64,000 nucleotides of DNA, taken from contig OX246745.1 of NCBI GenBank assembly GCA_945910005.1, positions 15,028,274 to 15,092,273 on the forward strand, written 5' to 3'. Origin of the DNA: Isoperla grammatica. Its lineage: Eukaryota; Arthropoda; Insecta; Plecoptera; Perlodidae. Both the position numbers and the translations under genes were made by a program. Below are positions 13,565 through 27,110 of the stretch, piece by piece. How positions within the stretch are numbered: the stretch's first letter is position 1; each line of letters starts with the position of its first letter. The notes under the pieces are model-generated. The model made no database searches and was not told the DNA's origin. It saw only the letters and a list, made by a program, of their open reading frames with translations.

Positions 13565-13680
13565 TTGTATTGTATTGTTGTATTGTATTGTAGTGTTCTT
13601 TATTGAATGTTTAACATTTACAATTTACAATTATTGATCAAGCCCCCAATGAGCCTAGAGGCTCGATGTAGGGGGCTTTC
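13565..13680 (-). mobile_element. LINE-like 3' end with ACAAT-type tail
   Basis: On the minus strand a strong hairpin (AAGCCCCC paired with GGGGGCTT, 13641-13680) is followed by an AT-rich stretch, AATAAAGAAC, and a repeat of the ACAAT/TACAA type. A hairpin followed by a short tandem repeat tail is typical of the 3' ends of several LINE clades and their SINEs. No coding part of the parent element remains nearby. Confidence 0.45.
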
Positions 13681-13979
13681 AGCAACGGATTACAAACGGT
13701 TAGAGGTAAAGCAGGTAATATGAAATTTAAGATTTGTAGGTAATATCTTTAAGACACTAAACTAAACTAAATTAATTTAAACTAAACTAAATTAAATGGA
13801 GAAGAGAACCAAGAAATGAACCAAGAGACGATTACAGTAAAAAAGTAATATTAGAAATAGTAGAATAATAGAAATAATATTAAAAATAATAGAACATATT
13901 AGAATATTATAATATAGAATATATAAAATATATAAAATACTAGAATACTAGAATAAGTTCGTGTGAAGGTAGGCCGATT

Positions 13980-14025
13980 GGCCTTAGCATTGATTAAACA
14001 ACCGTTTAATCAATGGCCTTAGCAT
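13980..14025. repeat. Tiny hairpin flanked by 11-bp direct repeats
   Basis: GGCCTTAGCAT occurs at 13980-13990 and again at 14015-14025. Between them lies a 24-bp hairpin, TGATTAAAC, loop, GTTTAATCA. The arrangement mimics an insertion with an 11-bp target duplication. A very similar hairpin (TTGATTAAA with TTTAATCAA) is present in every unit of the tandem array at 47.9-48.6 kb. Confidence 0.55.
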
Positions 14026-16735
14026 GACATAAACAGATTTTTTTAGGTTATAAACTATGCACATATATATAAGTTACTGTCGTTTGGTTTTGATATCGTA
14101 AATATAACAATACAAATGGATTTAATATAATAGTAAATAAAAAATGCACTCAAAATAAATAATTCACTGTTAATTTCGATTTTCACGCACAAATTTCGTA
14201 GTCAAATATCGAGTAACCGCGTGCTATTCTTTGTTTTCTTAAACACAATTACCCTACGTAAAGAACATTTACAAATATTCCGAGCATTAGTTTCTATTGC
14301 TTAATATTATGTTATTCTACTTTCAAATTAAATATCTCTAGTTTCACATCACTTACTGGAATTTCTTTTTAATTTTAACTGAATTTGAGTAATGACTAAT
14401 GATATATTATTATAGTTTTTCACTTTTTTCAATTATTTTAAATCCAAAAGCCTGATCCGACATGACATAGTACTACCTGCTTCTACATCTAAAAGATACT
14501 TACAATATTTTAAAGTTACCCTTGTGCGTGCAATACCTACCGAAATGGTACTTATTCTTCTTCCCATAGCAGCGAGTCGAGCATACTCAACTCAGGTGAC
14601 GACAAGATCTAGTGAGCTTGATAGTAAACTAAGTCTCACACAAACTTGCCGACGGACTCACCCAAGGCTACGATAAGAGTGAATAAAGTAACTCGACGAA
14701 TGAGACTTTGACCACAAATGTGCACCGAAGCGATTGTTTTCAGAACAAAAAGAACGAAGGGTAGATAAGCTAAACTTAAAGTCGAAAAGTTACAAGAAAC
14801 AAAAAATATGAAGTATACAACCAACTTTCGCTGAGAAAATAAAATAGTAAAGGGTTTATAACTAAGTTTGCCTTCTTCGTAAGTATAAAGGTAGAGTATA
14901 TATACTAAAGTTTGTGGGTATAGTTTGCTCACTTAGCGGGCGTATAAGCTATCTATTCTTCTATCACAATTCATAATACGTTCCACATAATCTATATGTA
15001 TCCCACGTAAAGATATGTTCGGATTAGGCCAGGGTAAAACGGATTTAAAAAAGTAAAGATTCAGATAAGTTCAAATTCAGGTTGTAATATAGTTTTAAAA
15101 ACTGCCCAAACAACTCAAGGCAAAATATTAACCTTACGGTGTATGGATGGCGCCTTTGTAATAGTCATAAAACAAAGTGTCACGTAACTTTCCTAAAACG
15201 CTATAATTCGTGTTAGGATTTTCTTTATATGTTTAAAACAAGATCGAGTCCCGTAAAATTGTTAACACGATTTCAAGTTCCACTCCCGGCTACTTTTAAT
15301 AGAAACTTTTATATATTCAGTCCAAGTGTTCCACCATTATAAACACCCGTTATTGGAATGTGTTCCTATCCACGCTATCCCTAGACATTATTGATTGCCA
15401 AACGGGATTAATCGAAAAATAAAATTGAGTTTTGGAAAACGTATTTTTCGATCGAAAAATATGGTTTGCAAATACGGATAAAAATACGTTTGTTTCGTAT
15501 GTGTTTTTCATAACGAGTATGTATTCATTAAAATATGATTGGCTTATGACGTGCTGACTCTTTCCTGTGTTATTAGTTTCGGGTGATTCCAAGCAATGGT
15601 AATTTACCTGCAACTGTCCACGTTGTCAGCTGTTGTCACAGATCATTATAGCTGCACTCAGTACGCTCGTTGGTCGTTAGTTACGTCTCGTTAGTGTTAA
15701 TAATAAGGCAGGAGATCCACAGTCAACAGAAATGTGATACTAACCAAATATCAAACACACACACAACGATATACGCACTATTTTGGCCCTCTGAACTGTC
15801 CTAAATGCCCCTATACATAAACGCACAAAAGTTGTTTCAATTCACTTCAATGTCAAAGATAACACAATATACAGGCTATTAACTATCAACGCGGTAGCTA
15901 ACTGATAAGAGATCTATATTTAATCGTCTCTCTATTAAATGTAATGCTTTCAACTGATTGAAAGCGATCGATAGATCAACATATTCTTCTAACTAATTCG
16001 ATTTTTCGATTTTTATAAGCGCAAGTACCATTGTTTTTGTGTGACTCTATAACTGTTTGCATACATGAACCATTAACTGCTAATGTACCAAGATTTTCTT
16101 AAATACGCAGTTCTATCATCCAGTAGAATGGTTATGTAACCTTTATCAATTTAAACGTAAAAAACGAGATGTACATACACTAGAAGCGTGGACCTATATA
16201 CGATTCTCAAGTGTAAATTACAAAATACAAATATGTCAGCTAATTATTGTATCAATAACATTCACGTCCACATAATATAAGTAAAGACTGTACTATACCA
16301 GAAATTTGAACAAGCACCGCAAAATGTGCCGACTGTGTTCCACCCTCAGAATTATTAGAATTAAAACCATTAGCAGACCGCATTGGTTGGGGCACTCTAT
16401 ACTTGAAATACGAGGGCTTTCCATGCAAATGTGGGCTGCGCGGACCAATATAGAATATTTCATATGAATGGATTCGTTGGATCCTACCTCAAGGTAATTA
16501 CAATTAGCGGTTTCAACTAATACTAAATTTAAAACAAAGAACTGTGATTGCATTGTGGTACTGGACCAGCGAAACCAGACGTTGTTGCCGGCGGATGACT
16601 CACGGAATATAATAAAGAGGAGCTAACAATATAGAAACATAAACAAGTCTATCTAACGGTGAAGTGTGGCCTAACGAATCTTGATAAGATCTTTAATTAT
16701 TCACTTATTAGTGGAGAAAAGTTAAGAGTACTTAC
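14026..16735. other. Non-coding, nothing recognised
   Basis: AT-rich sequence with no supported gene or element boundary. A minus-strand frame at 14636-14932 is hydrophobic but of low complexity and unsupported. Confidence 0.5.
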
Positions 16736-16819
16736 AAAGTATAAAACCCATAAAATTCCCAGCAGAACGATGAGAATTAAATAGTTGACGAGGATGCTCT
16801 GGGCTTCCTTAGTATCCAT
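16736..16819 (-). CDS. Possible first exon encoding an N-terminal membrane segment
   Basis: On the minus strand a start codon in good context (TTTGCCATGG) opens 28 codons that end exactly in phase at a consensus donor (GTAAGT). The peptide begins MDTKEAQSILVNYL and continues with about 18 hydrophobic residues (LILIVLLGILWVLYF), which suggests a signal anchor or first membrane helix. Such an N-terminus would fit a cytochrome P450 or a small membrane protein, but nothing here decides between them. No in-phase second exon was found downstream (lower coordinates), so the call is tentative. The sequence upstream to about 17.0 kb would be its 5' leader. Confidence 0.3.
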
Positions 16820-19527
16820 GGCAAAGGAGTGTTCGTTGCTTTCAAGAAATAGAACCCAACTAACTTTCAACTCCTGTTGGAAGTGTACGCGAGCTCAAGA
16901 GCTTCTTTGGCACACACTTATCAACCAAACTTCAAACTTTATGGGCACATGTCTTAGTCGACGGGGAAATGTATATGGCACGACGAGGGTGGCTGCCTGC
17001 CTGCTCTTTCTCAGATAAGATGAGCCAGAACACATTTAGAACGATTCGCGGTAGCATCGTCTCGATTAGCCTCGATGCATATGCAGGGTGAAGAGTCGTG
17101 GGTTTGAATACCCCCCCCCACAAAATGGTGTGGAATTTTTACTGTTCGTCATCCTCATATTATTCAATCATCGTATCGAATAGCACAATTAAATGCTGTA
17201 TGGAAAAGATTTGTTAGTTTGTAGTAATTTTAATTATCCTTACTAACGAGCTATTGAGTTAGGTTAATTTAAAGTACCGGTAACGCCTTTGATGACTTCA
17301 ACCTGTGCTTCAATATTCTTGAGAATTGCTGAACATTTACAACTAAAATCACCTCAATGAGTTATTAAAATGTTAGCAAATTGTTAGCGAATCGCTTCAC
17401 AGAAGATCATAAAGGAACAATCATTTCAAACTGTCTAAGAATTAGCTTTTCGCTTCAAAGCGTGTAGATTTAACAATTTTTTGTTCTTTTGTGGAGCCTT
17501 GATTTGAAGAAACAGTTTTCCAATTTGTGATTGATAATGAAACAAGCTCCGATAAAAGTTACATTTTTTCAGTACATTAAGTATGTAAACTAACCAAAAC
17601 CACTTCCACTACCAAAATGTGCGATTGATTGGCAAACGTATTAATGGTTTCGCTGAAAAGAAAGAAAATATAAAAAAGTCATATATATCTAATATTTTTG
17701 GATCGGTGAATTAGCTTCATACTACCTGTAAGACGCTAACACGCTTCTCAAAGAAACGTTTTCGTTAGGTTTTCAGTTTTTCCGTGAAAACACTACATAC
17801 CAAATTGGAATAATATGGATCCGGAAAAATGTTTTAATCACCCATCAATAGTAGACCACGGGCTGTCCAAAAGGAGTTAAAGAAAAATGCGTTGATCCGC
17901 AATATATTTGTGTGCACATTAGTTATCTCCTTATGTACATAATCCTAAATCATAATCATAATGTAAATGATGTAGGTCTACATACTCATCATAATGTACA
18001 TAATGTGTACATAATATTCAAGAAGCTGTTTTACCAACAATACAGAATATCTAAACAGATAACATACTCTAGAATGACCTTTACAGCTTTTGATTAGACA
18101 TTTTCAGATTAAAAAGTAGCCATGCATCACTGCTTCATTGGATTTTAAAATAAATGAATTAATACGACATAATTCCCAGACAGCATAATGGATGTCACTG
18201 GCATTATTTGTGACTCCCAAGTTACATCACAATTGTATATTAACTTTAGTATGACTTCAGAGGGGGGGGGGGGGGGCTGACGCGACGGTTAACTGAGCTC
18301 CAGCCTCGCTTACTAACAGTCTCGTGGTGCGACCCCTGGTCAGCTATGTCGTATAGGAAATATATAGTCGGCAATCGGAAATCGAATAGGACTTAATCTA
18401 TAGATTCGGTTCTATAATCAGTGTTATCTTGTACCCTAGATGCGGTCAAGCACCATCCACGATCCATACATACCTCCGGTAAGTGAGTATACTCTACGTT
18501 TACCATGAAAACGCCGTAAAGAAGCGCCAACCTATACAGGCTTACACAGCTATAATACCTTCAACGTTCAGTTAAAATTGACTCCAAACTAAAATAACCC
18601 TAGATTGTGTAACTGCATACAATAGATGTATAAAGCTAACGATGGAAAGACTGTATCAGCTAGCACGGATCAGAAATTCTATCCGCAACCGCAGGATTAC
18701 GACTCAACCGAAACCGCGCATCCACAATCCGATTTTGTTTTTTTAAATCTGTATCAGCAAACCCACAATCTGTGTTCGTTTATTCCCCGTACAACTTGTT
18801 GTGGCGTAAATGATACCGGGTATTTCAACAATAAGGAATCAACGTGGATTTGACATGTAGGCCTATGTTTAATTAATGTCGCCTCGAACTGAGCGCCTTT
18901 ATGGCATAACTTCTGCTCCTTATAATAATATGATGCTGAACATTGGAAAGAAATGTAAACCTTCATCCACCGGTAATCAGAAAACGCAACCAAAAACATA
19001 CATTCACTCGAAACTCGCTAATTCCATGCAGATATATCACGGGTAAATAACGGGGGGGGGGGGGGGGTACCCCGTTGGTGCCATCGGACCAATTTGAGTA
19101 AAGTTGCCCCAACGAAATGCTTACGAAATAGTGGAGTATAATAGTAAATAACTTAATTTTCTACTTCGTACCATCTACTAGAAAAGGTACATTAGGGATC
19201 ATTTACGAACTTCGGTTAGATACCTCGAAATTCCTAACACAGCAGGCGTGACTTATGAAATGTGTGGACTCTGCTAAGCGGAAAACTACCTTTACGAATG
19301 TGGGTGGGAAAGAACGAGATAAATCTGTTGATTTTCGTTGTACAGCGTGCATAAGAGGGGCAGTAGTTGCATCTGAGGTCGAGATGAGACTGCTTTCATC
19401 ATGGGGCTATATAGTATTGCCTCATAGCGCGCGTTAGGATGGCCAAGACCATGGGGACTATGCGTCGAGTAGGCATACGTGAATACAGAACATACGGTTC
19501 AAGGTTCGAGCATGGACTTGGCGCCTT
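16820..19527. other. Non-coding with two poly-G runs
   Basis: G runs of 15 (18262-18276) and 16 (19052-19067). A weak A/B-box pair near 17.05-17.11 kb precedes a C run. No gene is supported. Confidence 0.5.
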
Positions 19528-19661
19528 GATTCTCTATGGTCAACGATAAGGTGATCACCGGTTTTGGTCGTTATAAGAAGGCTGTGACCCAATCACAGCC
19601 ATCCATTCGCCTTCCGTAACGACAGAAACCGGTGAGAAATTTACCACAGATTTAGAGAATC
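19528..19661. repeat. Palindromic MITE-like element, 134 bp
   Basis: The outer ends GATTCTCTA and TAGAGAATC are reverse complements. Inside, CACCGGTTT, CGTT and CTGTGA are matched in mirrored order by TCACAG, AACG and AAACCGGTG, so most of the 134 bp can fold on itself. No clear target duplication or coding frame is present. Confidence 0.55.
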
Positions 19662-22600
19662 GGGCTCCTGAATCAGCTAACAAATCAATGTACCAATTAA
19701 ATAGCCACGGAAGAAGGCGGTGGGCAACCATTTTGTTTTGTTCATTTGTTTTGTTCGCTGAGAACCATTTTTAAAAGTTACAACCATAAAAATCAGACTT
19801 TTAGTCCACGTGACGGTTGCTGGAATAGCCTAAGTTTCGGATTTTGACATTGTTCACATTGTTGTTGTGACTGTGATGTGTAATTGCTTAGCGATAGGGG
19901 CTAAAATGTCCGAGAATGTCAAAAACCGGAAATGAGAATCGCAGACGCGTATTCCAACCATGCTGCACATCCAGATAGTTCCATGGTTCAAGCACGCTTA
20001 GCTCAACACAAACCACTAACAAGTATACATGGCAACCTTTCGGAACTAGCAAATCTGGAAAGATAATTTAATATGCAATATATTTCCAAGTGAGGTGGTC
20101 AGGGTAACTAACCCATAGAGTATAGAAAGCCAACTCCACTTTGATATATTAGCGTGAAATATTGGAATGAGTTCAGACCAAAGACACTCGAAGATATGGT
20201 TCTATTTTTGGTATAAGCTATCGGATTTATTTTCAGGCATTGCAAGCACATGCTTGAAATAATGCAGAATCAGATATTTATTTATAACACGCGTGTTTAA
20301 GTCTTCAAGGTAGAGCTTGGTATTTGCATGCCAATCAAAGATGGCCGGCTGATGCATGCGTGGACTATTTTTACCAAGTACATCGCATAAATCTGAATCT
20401 CTTTACCGAAACAATGTTACGTAAATAGAGAATCGGTGTTTCGTTTGCCCTAAACTTGCTTGCGTTCCCGGCTTATACTGTTCGACATCTTGCAAGTAAA
20501 TAACATTGCGCACGTAGATCAATAGGGCTCTAAAATACACGCAACGAACACAAACAGTGATATCATATATATATATATATATATTGTACCTAAATTAAAT
20601 AAATATCTATACTTGATAAAAAGTTATATTTACATATCTGACAGATAAAAACAATAGCTACATTGGGAAAATTATCAATTATCAACTACCTTGTTTTAAC
20701 CACGTGTCTGTTGAATAGAAGTTTAAATTGTAACTGATTTACTCATAATTATTTATTTTAATCCTATAGGTCTTGTGGTAGGTAGTATGTTGAATAAGAA
20801 TAAAATAAAATTCGTGACGAATACAAAAAATGTATGAACAAAATTTTAGTTTCAATTTTATTTAAAACTAATTTATCTTTTCGTATTTTTATTGAACAGT
20901 ACCGGGGCACCACTATTTAATACTTTATTAAGTTGATCAAGATGAATGTAAAATCATTTTCATGGACAATTATCAATTCTTTAGGAAGTTAAGTTTTCGA
21001 AGCTTTTCGTGCCTCTTGGGCTAACTTGGCCAAAGTAAAACTTTCTACTATGACGTCGTCGACTGGTTGTGCCATTGCTTTAATTTAATACGTTCAGTAG
21101 ATTTTATAAGCTGCTATTAGCTGATTATATTACCTTAATTATTAATGGATGTACTTTGTGAGGGACAGTAGAAGATTTTCAAAGGCTTTACACAGAGGGA
21201 GGTTAGGGCTGCTTATTAAACTTGTTTCATATAACAAAGAAGACATTTTAGTGATAAAAGGGAAATAGCGTTCTCTGAGTTTTGATCGAGTTTTTGGGAG
21301 GTGAGGTTTGAAAGCGGCCTTGTGCTCTTGCATTTTGAACGCAGATACGGCTTATCGCGACGATGTCCCACCCGCAACCATCACTCAGTGTATTTCTCGG
21401 TAATGGTCGCACAAACATTTCATTTTTTAATTATATCTCAAGAATGCTAATCGAAATCGAAACATGAAGAGGGGCATATCAACTACAGCTGGTGTGAGCT
21501 CGACAGCGGAGATTACTACGAAAAATGTAATCTATTGTGTACATAATCATGCAATATATAGAAATATAACTGGATATTTTTAAATGAAACGCAAATATTA
21601 ACTGCGAGTCTTTATAATAGGGTTCCTTATAAATATTAAGCGACTTGAGTCAATTGTTATAGCTAAGACCGTTGTAAAGAATGAATGCTTTGTAAAGTGT
21701 CTCTTTTTTCGGATTTATGTTTTATATAATGTTTTCTTTTAGTGTTGTTTTAAAATGATGAAATCTGTTGTGTGTATTTCAGAGCGTATAATGAATAATA
21801 AATGAAATACTGAGGAGTTATTAGGGTTTTACTCATATCTGACAAACGCAAATTGAAATGATAGATGGGTAGATGTGAATAAATGCTGTAGGAAGTTGAA
21901 TAACACATTGATGTATATTGGTTTTAGATTGGGATGTCAGACAATTTGAGATATTATTGAATTTGTCTTCATATCCAAACGCAAAAATTGTGCAACTTTT
22001 TTCAAGACGGTCTGTATACTTTGATAATATATACACTTGACAAATTCATCAGCAGAATTATACGTAACTGATTCTGAAAATGATGGTTATCATGAGGAGA
22101 TCGTTATATTATATTTAATATAATATGCTGTAAAATTACTGTCAATCAATTAATAACAAATTGGTATATGGATGGGTATAAGTTACAAATTTACAAATAA
22201 TTACTTGCTATTCCAATTTCCAAAGGAATTTATAGCCTGCGGTATTATCTTACCGTTGTGTCCGACAACACAATATTTCTCCACGCCGCCAACAGCAAAT
22301 AGTAATTTATACAATATCGTGGCGTAATAACATGTTTCCCTGCACCGTGCGACCCTCGGCCACGGTGCAATTAAGTGATATATACATCAATGTCAACCAA
22401 TCACACAAAAACTTGTTGTTGGCAACACAGAATTGGGAAGTGAAAAGTTTGAATTGCAAAAGCAATGAAATCACCCGCCATACGCACACACGTGTGGACT
22501 GTAGAACGATGGACGCCGAATATAAACTAATCATCAACCTGTCAGTAATTAAGTTACACGAGACGCGATATCAACTCCCTGTATGAATGTGAATACCAAC

Positions 22601-25505
22601 GCGCCCTATCGGAAATATCAATATTGCAATAAAGTGAATTTTGAAGAGGGTTGGGATGATGTTGCCCCACTCTATGAATAACTGTATATGAATAACTGTA
22701 TGGCACGATGGGAATATGAATAAAAAGTATGTGAATTACAGTGAGCGCGCCACAAGCGAGACTAAACCCAACTGGGAATCGAATGCAGGCCTTCTAATTA
22801 TACGGTTCGAGTATAATTCTTCCGTATGTATACCCACTCCGTGTGTCTATGTTAATTACGGCTTCAGAAAATGTATTATTACCAATGTCATTAATTCAGG
22901 AATGAGGTACCAAAGGCACTCAAAGCTACTAAATCTGACTACTAGGTTTTTGAAGAGTGAAATCAGAAATGAATTAATCAAAATTTGATTGTAATTTGGA
23001 ATTGTAATGTTTTGCGGGTAGAAACTACCAGTGTAGTGGGGGGGGGGGGGGGGGGGGGGTAAGATTCTTTACTTGGCAATACATATATATATGAAGGTTC
23101 AACGTAATTACGGATCTAGGGTAAAACCTCGTAATGCTGAAGGAGAAATTGTTGTACCTATAATTCTCTGAATGGCCGGAAAACTATTTTGACGTATGAA
23201 CAATGTATATCCTGATGCAATATGCTATAACCTTATTTTGATTGTTTGGCCACCCTAACCAACAATCAATGCTACTAGATACTTTACACAAATGCGTTTA
23301 GTTGGCAGCTAGGGCATATTATGAAAAGTGTAAATTATTACTGATTGTAAATTATTCTAAATTATTATTATTTGATATATTTCGGTTACCTACATTTTTT
23401 ACGCTTGCGAATCAATTAAAGTAAAGGTAAAGTCACCTCACCCTCAAATACACTTTCTTTACTTTATGTTACATCCTCGGAAGGGTTGTGCGTAGGCCTA
23501 CTGTACACGTAGATCGCCCTAACTTCCGCGCAGACTGGGGACTCATCTTTGGTATCTAATCACGATACAATGTTAGTTAATGCTCGACACAACATCAGAG
23601 TGGAAATCCAATTGGGAGTTGGAAGACTACTGGAAGTTCGTATACCAAACTTCGAATTCCCCTGGTTTGGAAGGCCGTCGCCCCCAGACACGCTAGGCCA
23701 AGTCTCACAGCCTATACTCAACAAGATTAGCTAATTGTTACTCGACCGTGAAAGCCAGGATCGTGAACAACTTGCTCTTAAATGCATTTTTACGGACTAG
23801 GCAGGAACAGTGCAGTCACATGCAGGTGCGCCGAAACTCCATAGGGGGGGGGGGGGGGGGGGGGGGTTATACGTGACTACAAATAAGTAGGCTAATGCAG
23901 CGTTACGCATGTAGCACACAATTTCCAAGTTTCAAAAATATTCAAATCAATCAAACATTTTCAAGTTATCCTGGGTTATAGATATAGGAAGGATGATAAG
24001 ATAAGGATAATAAGATAGATAGGAAGGATGATTAGATAAGGATGAAAAATGTACCTAGTCGTTTTGAACAAAATCAGACAATTTGAATATAATATCTCAA
24101 ATTGTGCAATTTGAATAAAACTAAACGAAAAAAAAAAATGTTTTCCACTGTATCAAAACACTAATTAACGTATATCCACATGTAAGTTCTCAGAATTTTC
24201 ATTTTCAATCACGTTTTAAAAACACGAGCGAAACGCATACAAGTCTGCTCTCCCACTTTACATCCCTGTAGGTATTGAATAGAGAGAAGGGGGAATTCTC
24301 CCTCATCACCATATCCACCTCTTCGCTACAGCGCTGGCCATGTGTTTGGCTAAACAAAGGGGGGGGGGCTTCATAGCTAGTAATTAGTTACACAGTGAGA
24401 ACGCTCGTCAACATATTTTTAATTCACATTCATCAGGTTTCCAATCAGGCTGTTGGTTTGAAATACCTCTTGATTACTTCCTGTTTTCTGTCGACCTTCC
24501 AATTGTCAATATCCATAATCTAGGATTATCCATCCAGCCAGCGTTTTGCGTTTTATAAAATATGGCCATATTAAACTTTTGGAGCTCAAGTCATAATCGA
24601 AACATATTTCGAGGGAGCACACGACAAATATTGCGTCTCGGACAACGCTATACTTATTTCCAGTTCACCGTGATGTACCATGAAAACTGATTTTGTACAC
24701 GGTTATACTGCAATTATTATTCTTTGTCACTATACACATTAAAAACCATCATCTGCTGTACCCTTGTTGTATGTGTATGATTTTTTCGTCTCCCGTACAA
24801 GGTTAAAATAAGGAATATTGGTATACCAAAAAATGCATATAAATAATTTTTTTTAAATGTTTAAAAATATAACACGACACAGAACACGCAGTATAACAGT
24901 GCGCAATAGCAGTTTCCATCGTTGAACGGTAGCCTTCTTATGGTGAAATGGAAAATGGAAATAAAGTTAAGTAGGTACGTTTAAGACACAATATTTGCTT
25001 CGTTCCCTCTTGATGAAAAAAAATACTTTCGGTTATGTTTTAGCATCAGTTTTCAATAACAGTTTGAGAAAGGTTCATTTTGCCACATTTTACAGAACGT
25101 GTTATGCAGTCATTCCAATCTGTCTGTATTATTACACATACATGTTTCTCGTTCAATAATATTCATTCGTGTCTCAAAATATATCCAAAATAAACATTCT
25201 TCCATTCATTGAGATTTTCTTTGCCAATTTATTTCGTAATTTACTCATTCATGTATTTATTTCTTCACTTGTCATTCTATTCCGCTGATCTTTGTAAGAC
25301 TCGAAGCTCATAGAATGACATCGCAAATGTCTCCAACCCCCATTACATATTTCTCTTTCTGATAGTGTAACACGCACGTTTCACGTTTCACACTCTTTCA
25401 CATTCATACAATGCAACGCATCATTATTTTCCTTCTGTGAAAATGGCACGATCGCTTCGTTCTACCTACATCACTCGAAACTTCCTGACCCCTTTCCAAC
25501 AAACA
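19662..25505. other. Non-coding with microsatellites and poly-G runs
   Basis: It holds an AT dinucleotide run (20565-20585), G runs of 22 (23038-23059), 23 (23844-23866) and 10 (24359-24368), and GGATGATAAGATA-type local repeats near 24.0 kb. Short frames here have no recognisable content. Confidence 0.5.
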
Positions 25506-25873
25506 TAAGGTTGCCCATCGACATCGGTTAATCGATTAATAATCGATGTCGATGCAAATTTCCAACATCGATTTTTTTTCAGAAATCGAATCGCTTTTTC
25601 CACAAAATAATAATAATAAAACAGTCTGTACTCCGCTCGTCGACAAGGATACAGCACAATATCAACTTACCAGAAGATTTTGCGATGAACAAGAAACGAT
25701 TTTGTTAGTTTTTCTTTTTAGTTTTTAAATTGTTCAAGGAACTTTTTTTCCTATATCGATAATTTCAGGTTTGATGTCGATGTCGAAAAATTTCCGACAT
25801 TGCGATGTGACATCGATGTTTTGATTTCGATGTCGATGTTGTAATTTTTATTTAACATCGATGGGCAACCTTA
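25506..25873. mobile_element. hAT-like MITE with CGATGTCGATG repeats
   Basis: The ends TAAGGTTGCCCATCGA (25506-25521) and its exact reverse complement (25858-25873) bound 368 bp. Just inside both ends CATCGATGTCGATG-type motifs recur in both orientations, like the subterminal transposase-binding repeats of hAT elements. I could not find an 8-bp duplication, so the copy is old, rearranged or not hAT. It has no coding capacity. Confidence 0.55.
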
Positions 25874-27021
25874 ATATATAATCTACGACTACGAGTCTTC
25901 GAGATAGTTTTGTCTGATATGACCTTGATGGTCTCTCCTGAAGAATAACAACAAACGTGGATTCTATGCGTGCAGGTGTTTCGGGACGGTCACGACTTCA
26001 TAACAACATTAACTAAAATTAAAATAATTACATAACTAGTAAGAAATAATGCGTGTGTGTTATCGAGGCAGTTTCCAGTATCCGAAGAATAAATATGGAC
26101 TGTTTCTGCTCGAATCGTTTCCAAACATGGAACTGTTTGCTTTTTTGTCTTCACGACGCCTGTGTTGACTAAACCGTAAACGGCCGACAGAGATTAAATC
26201 TCCCGTGAGGCACAACTGCAGAAATCACAGCCGGGGGCGACAACTCACATTTTGACGTTCAAATATTGACATTTTCGTGAAATATCGTAATTCTGGTACA
26301 TTAGTCTCCATTTCTTGGAATAGGCTTCTGAGTTGGCCGTAATTTTTTCATCTTCCTGGACCACTTATTGAAGACCGTATTATATGTACTAGAAGTTGTA
26401 CACTCATATATATATACACATGGGTCCAGAAATGGGTGACCAGCACTTGCAAGAGATGAAATGTATTTATTACATTCTTTTTTCTTTTTTTTTTCACCAT
26501 GAACATTTTTTTAGAAATCTATACATAAAATTATTAACAAATAAAAGTATCCCTTGAAAATAGAACAAAGGCTTATGATTGGTTGAAAATTGGTGTAGAT
26601 AACAGTACATCCATCCACATATATCCACATTTCGTCCAGAGTTTTGACGAAATGAACTATCAGGGAAACTTGGACTATTCATACATTGTTCTCCTACCTC
26701 AAAACGTGTCTGTGTGTTGGGGGGGTGGGAGGGGGGGGGAGGCTGTTTACATTGTGTTGGGAACAGTTGGCTTGCAAAATGCCACCATCCTCCAACAAAC
26801 GACGGGTTGATCTTCCGGGTACAGATCATCCAAGGTTGGGTATATATGCGGGTAGGGGAACAGATATATAATATTGACAACCCGCACAGGTCACTGTTTA
26901 CGAGTTACAAGGAACCCATCCACGCAAGTAAGGCTTCGATTGGGATGTTTGAGAAGACCGTTATGAGCTGTAAGGATTCATTCCTACAATTCAATTCCCT
27001 CTGTAACTGAAGATGCTGTTC
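25874..27021. other. Non-coding, nothing recognised
   Basis: Short frames overlap a G-rich patch near 26.72-26.74 kb. No domain or splice structure is seen. Confidence 0.5.
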
Positions 27022-27110
27022 TTTTTTTTTTTTTTTTTTCCAGAGGTGGGGTTCGATCGAATTTCGTGCGCTGGTATTGAGCTAGAGTACCTCAGCCATC
27101 AAGCGACAAC
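27022..27110 (-). mobile_element. tRNA-derived retroposon with A18 tail
   Basis: On the minus strand an A-box-like TGGCTGAGGTACTC and a weak B-box-like TTCGATCGAACC are followed by CCCCACCTCTGG and an 18-nt A run (plus-strand T run, 27022-27039). The A tail directly after a tRNA-like body suggests retroposition. The tRNA fold is poor; family unassigned. Confidence 0.4.

Noticed and set aside
17044..17119. tRNA-like boxes before a C run
   Set aside because: A and B boxes are both weak and no stem pairs well.
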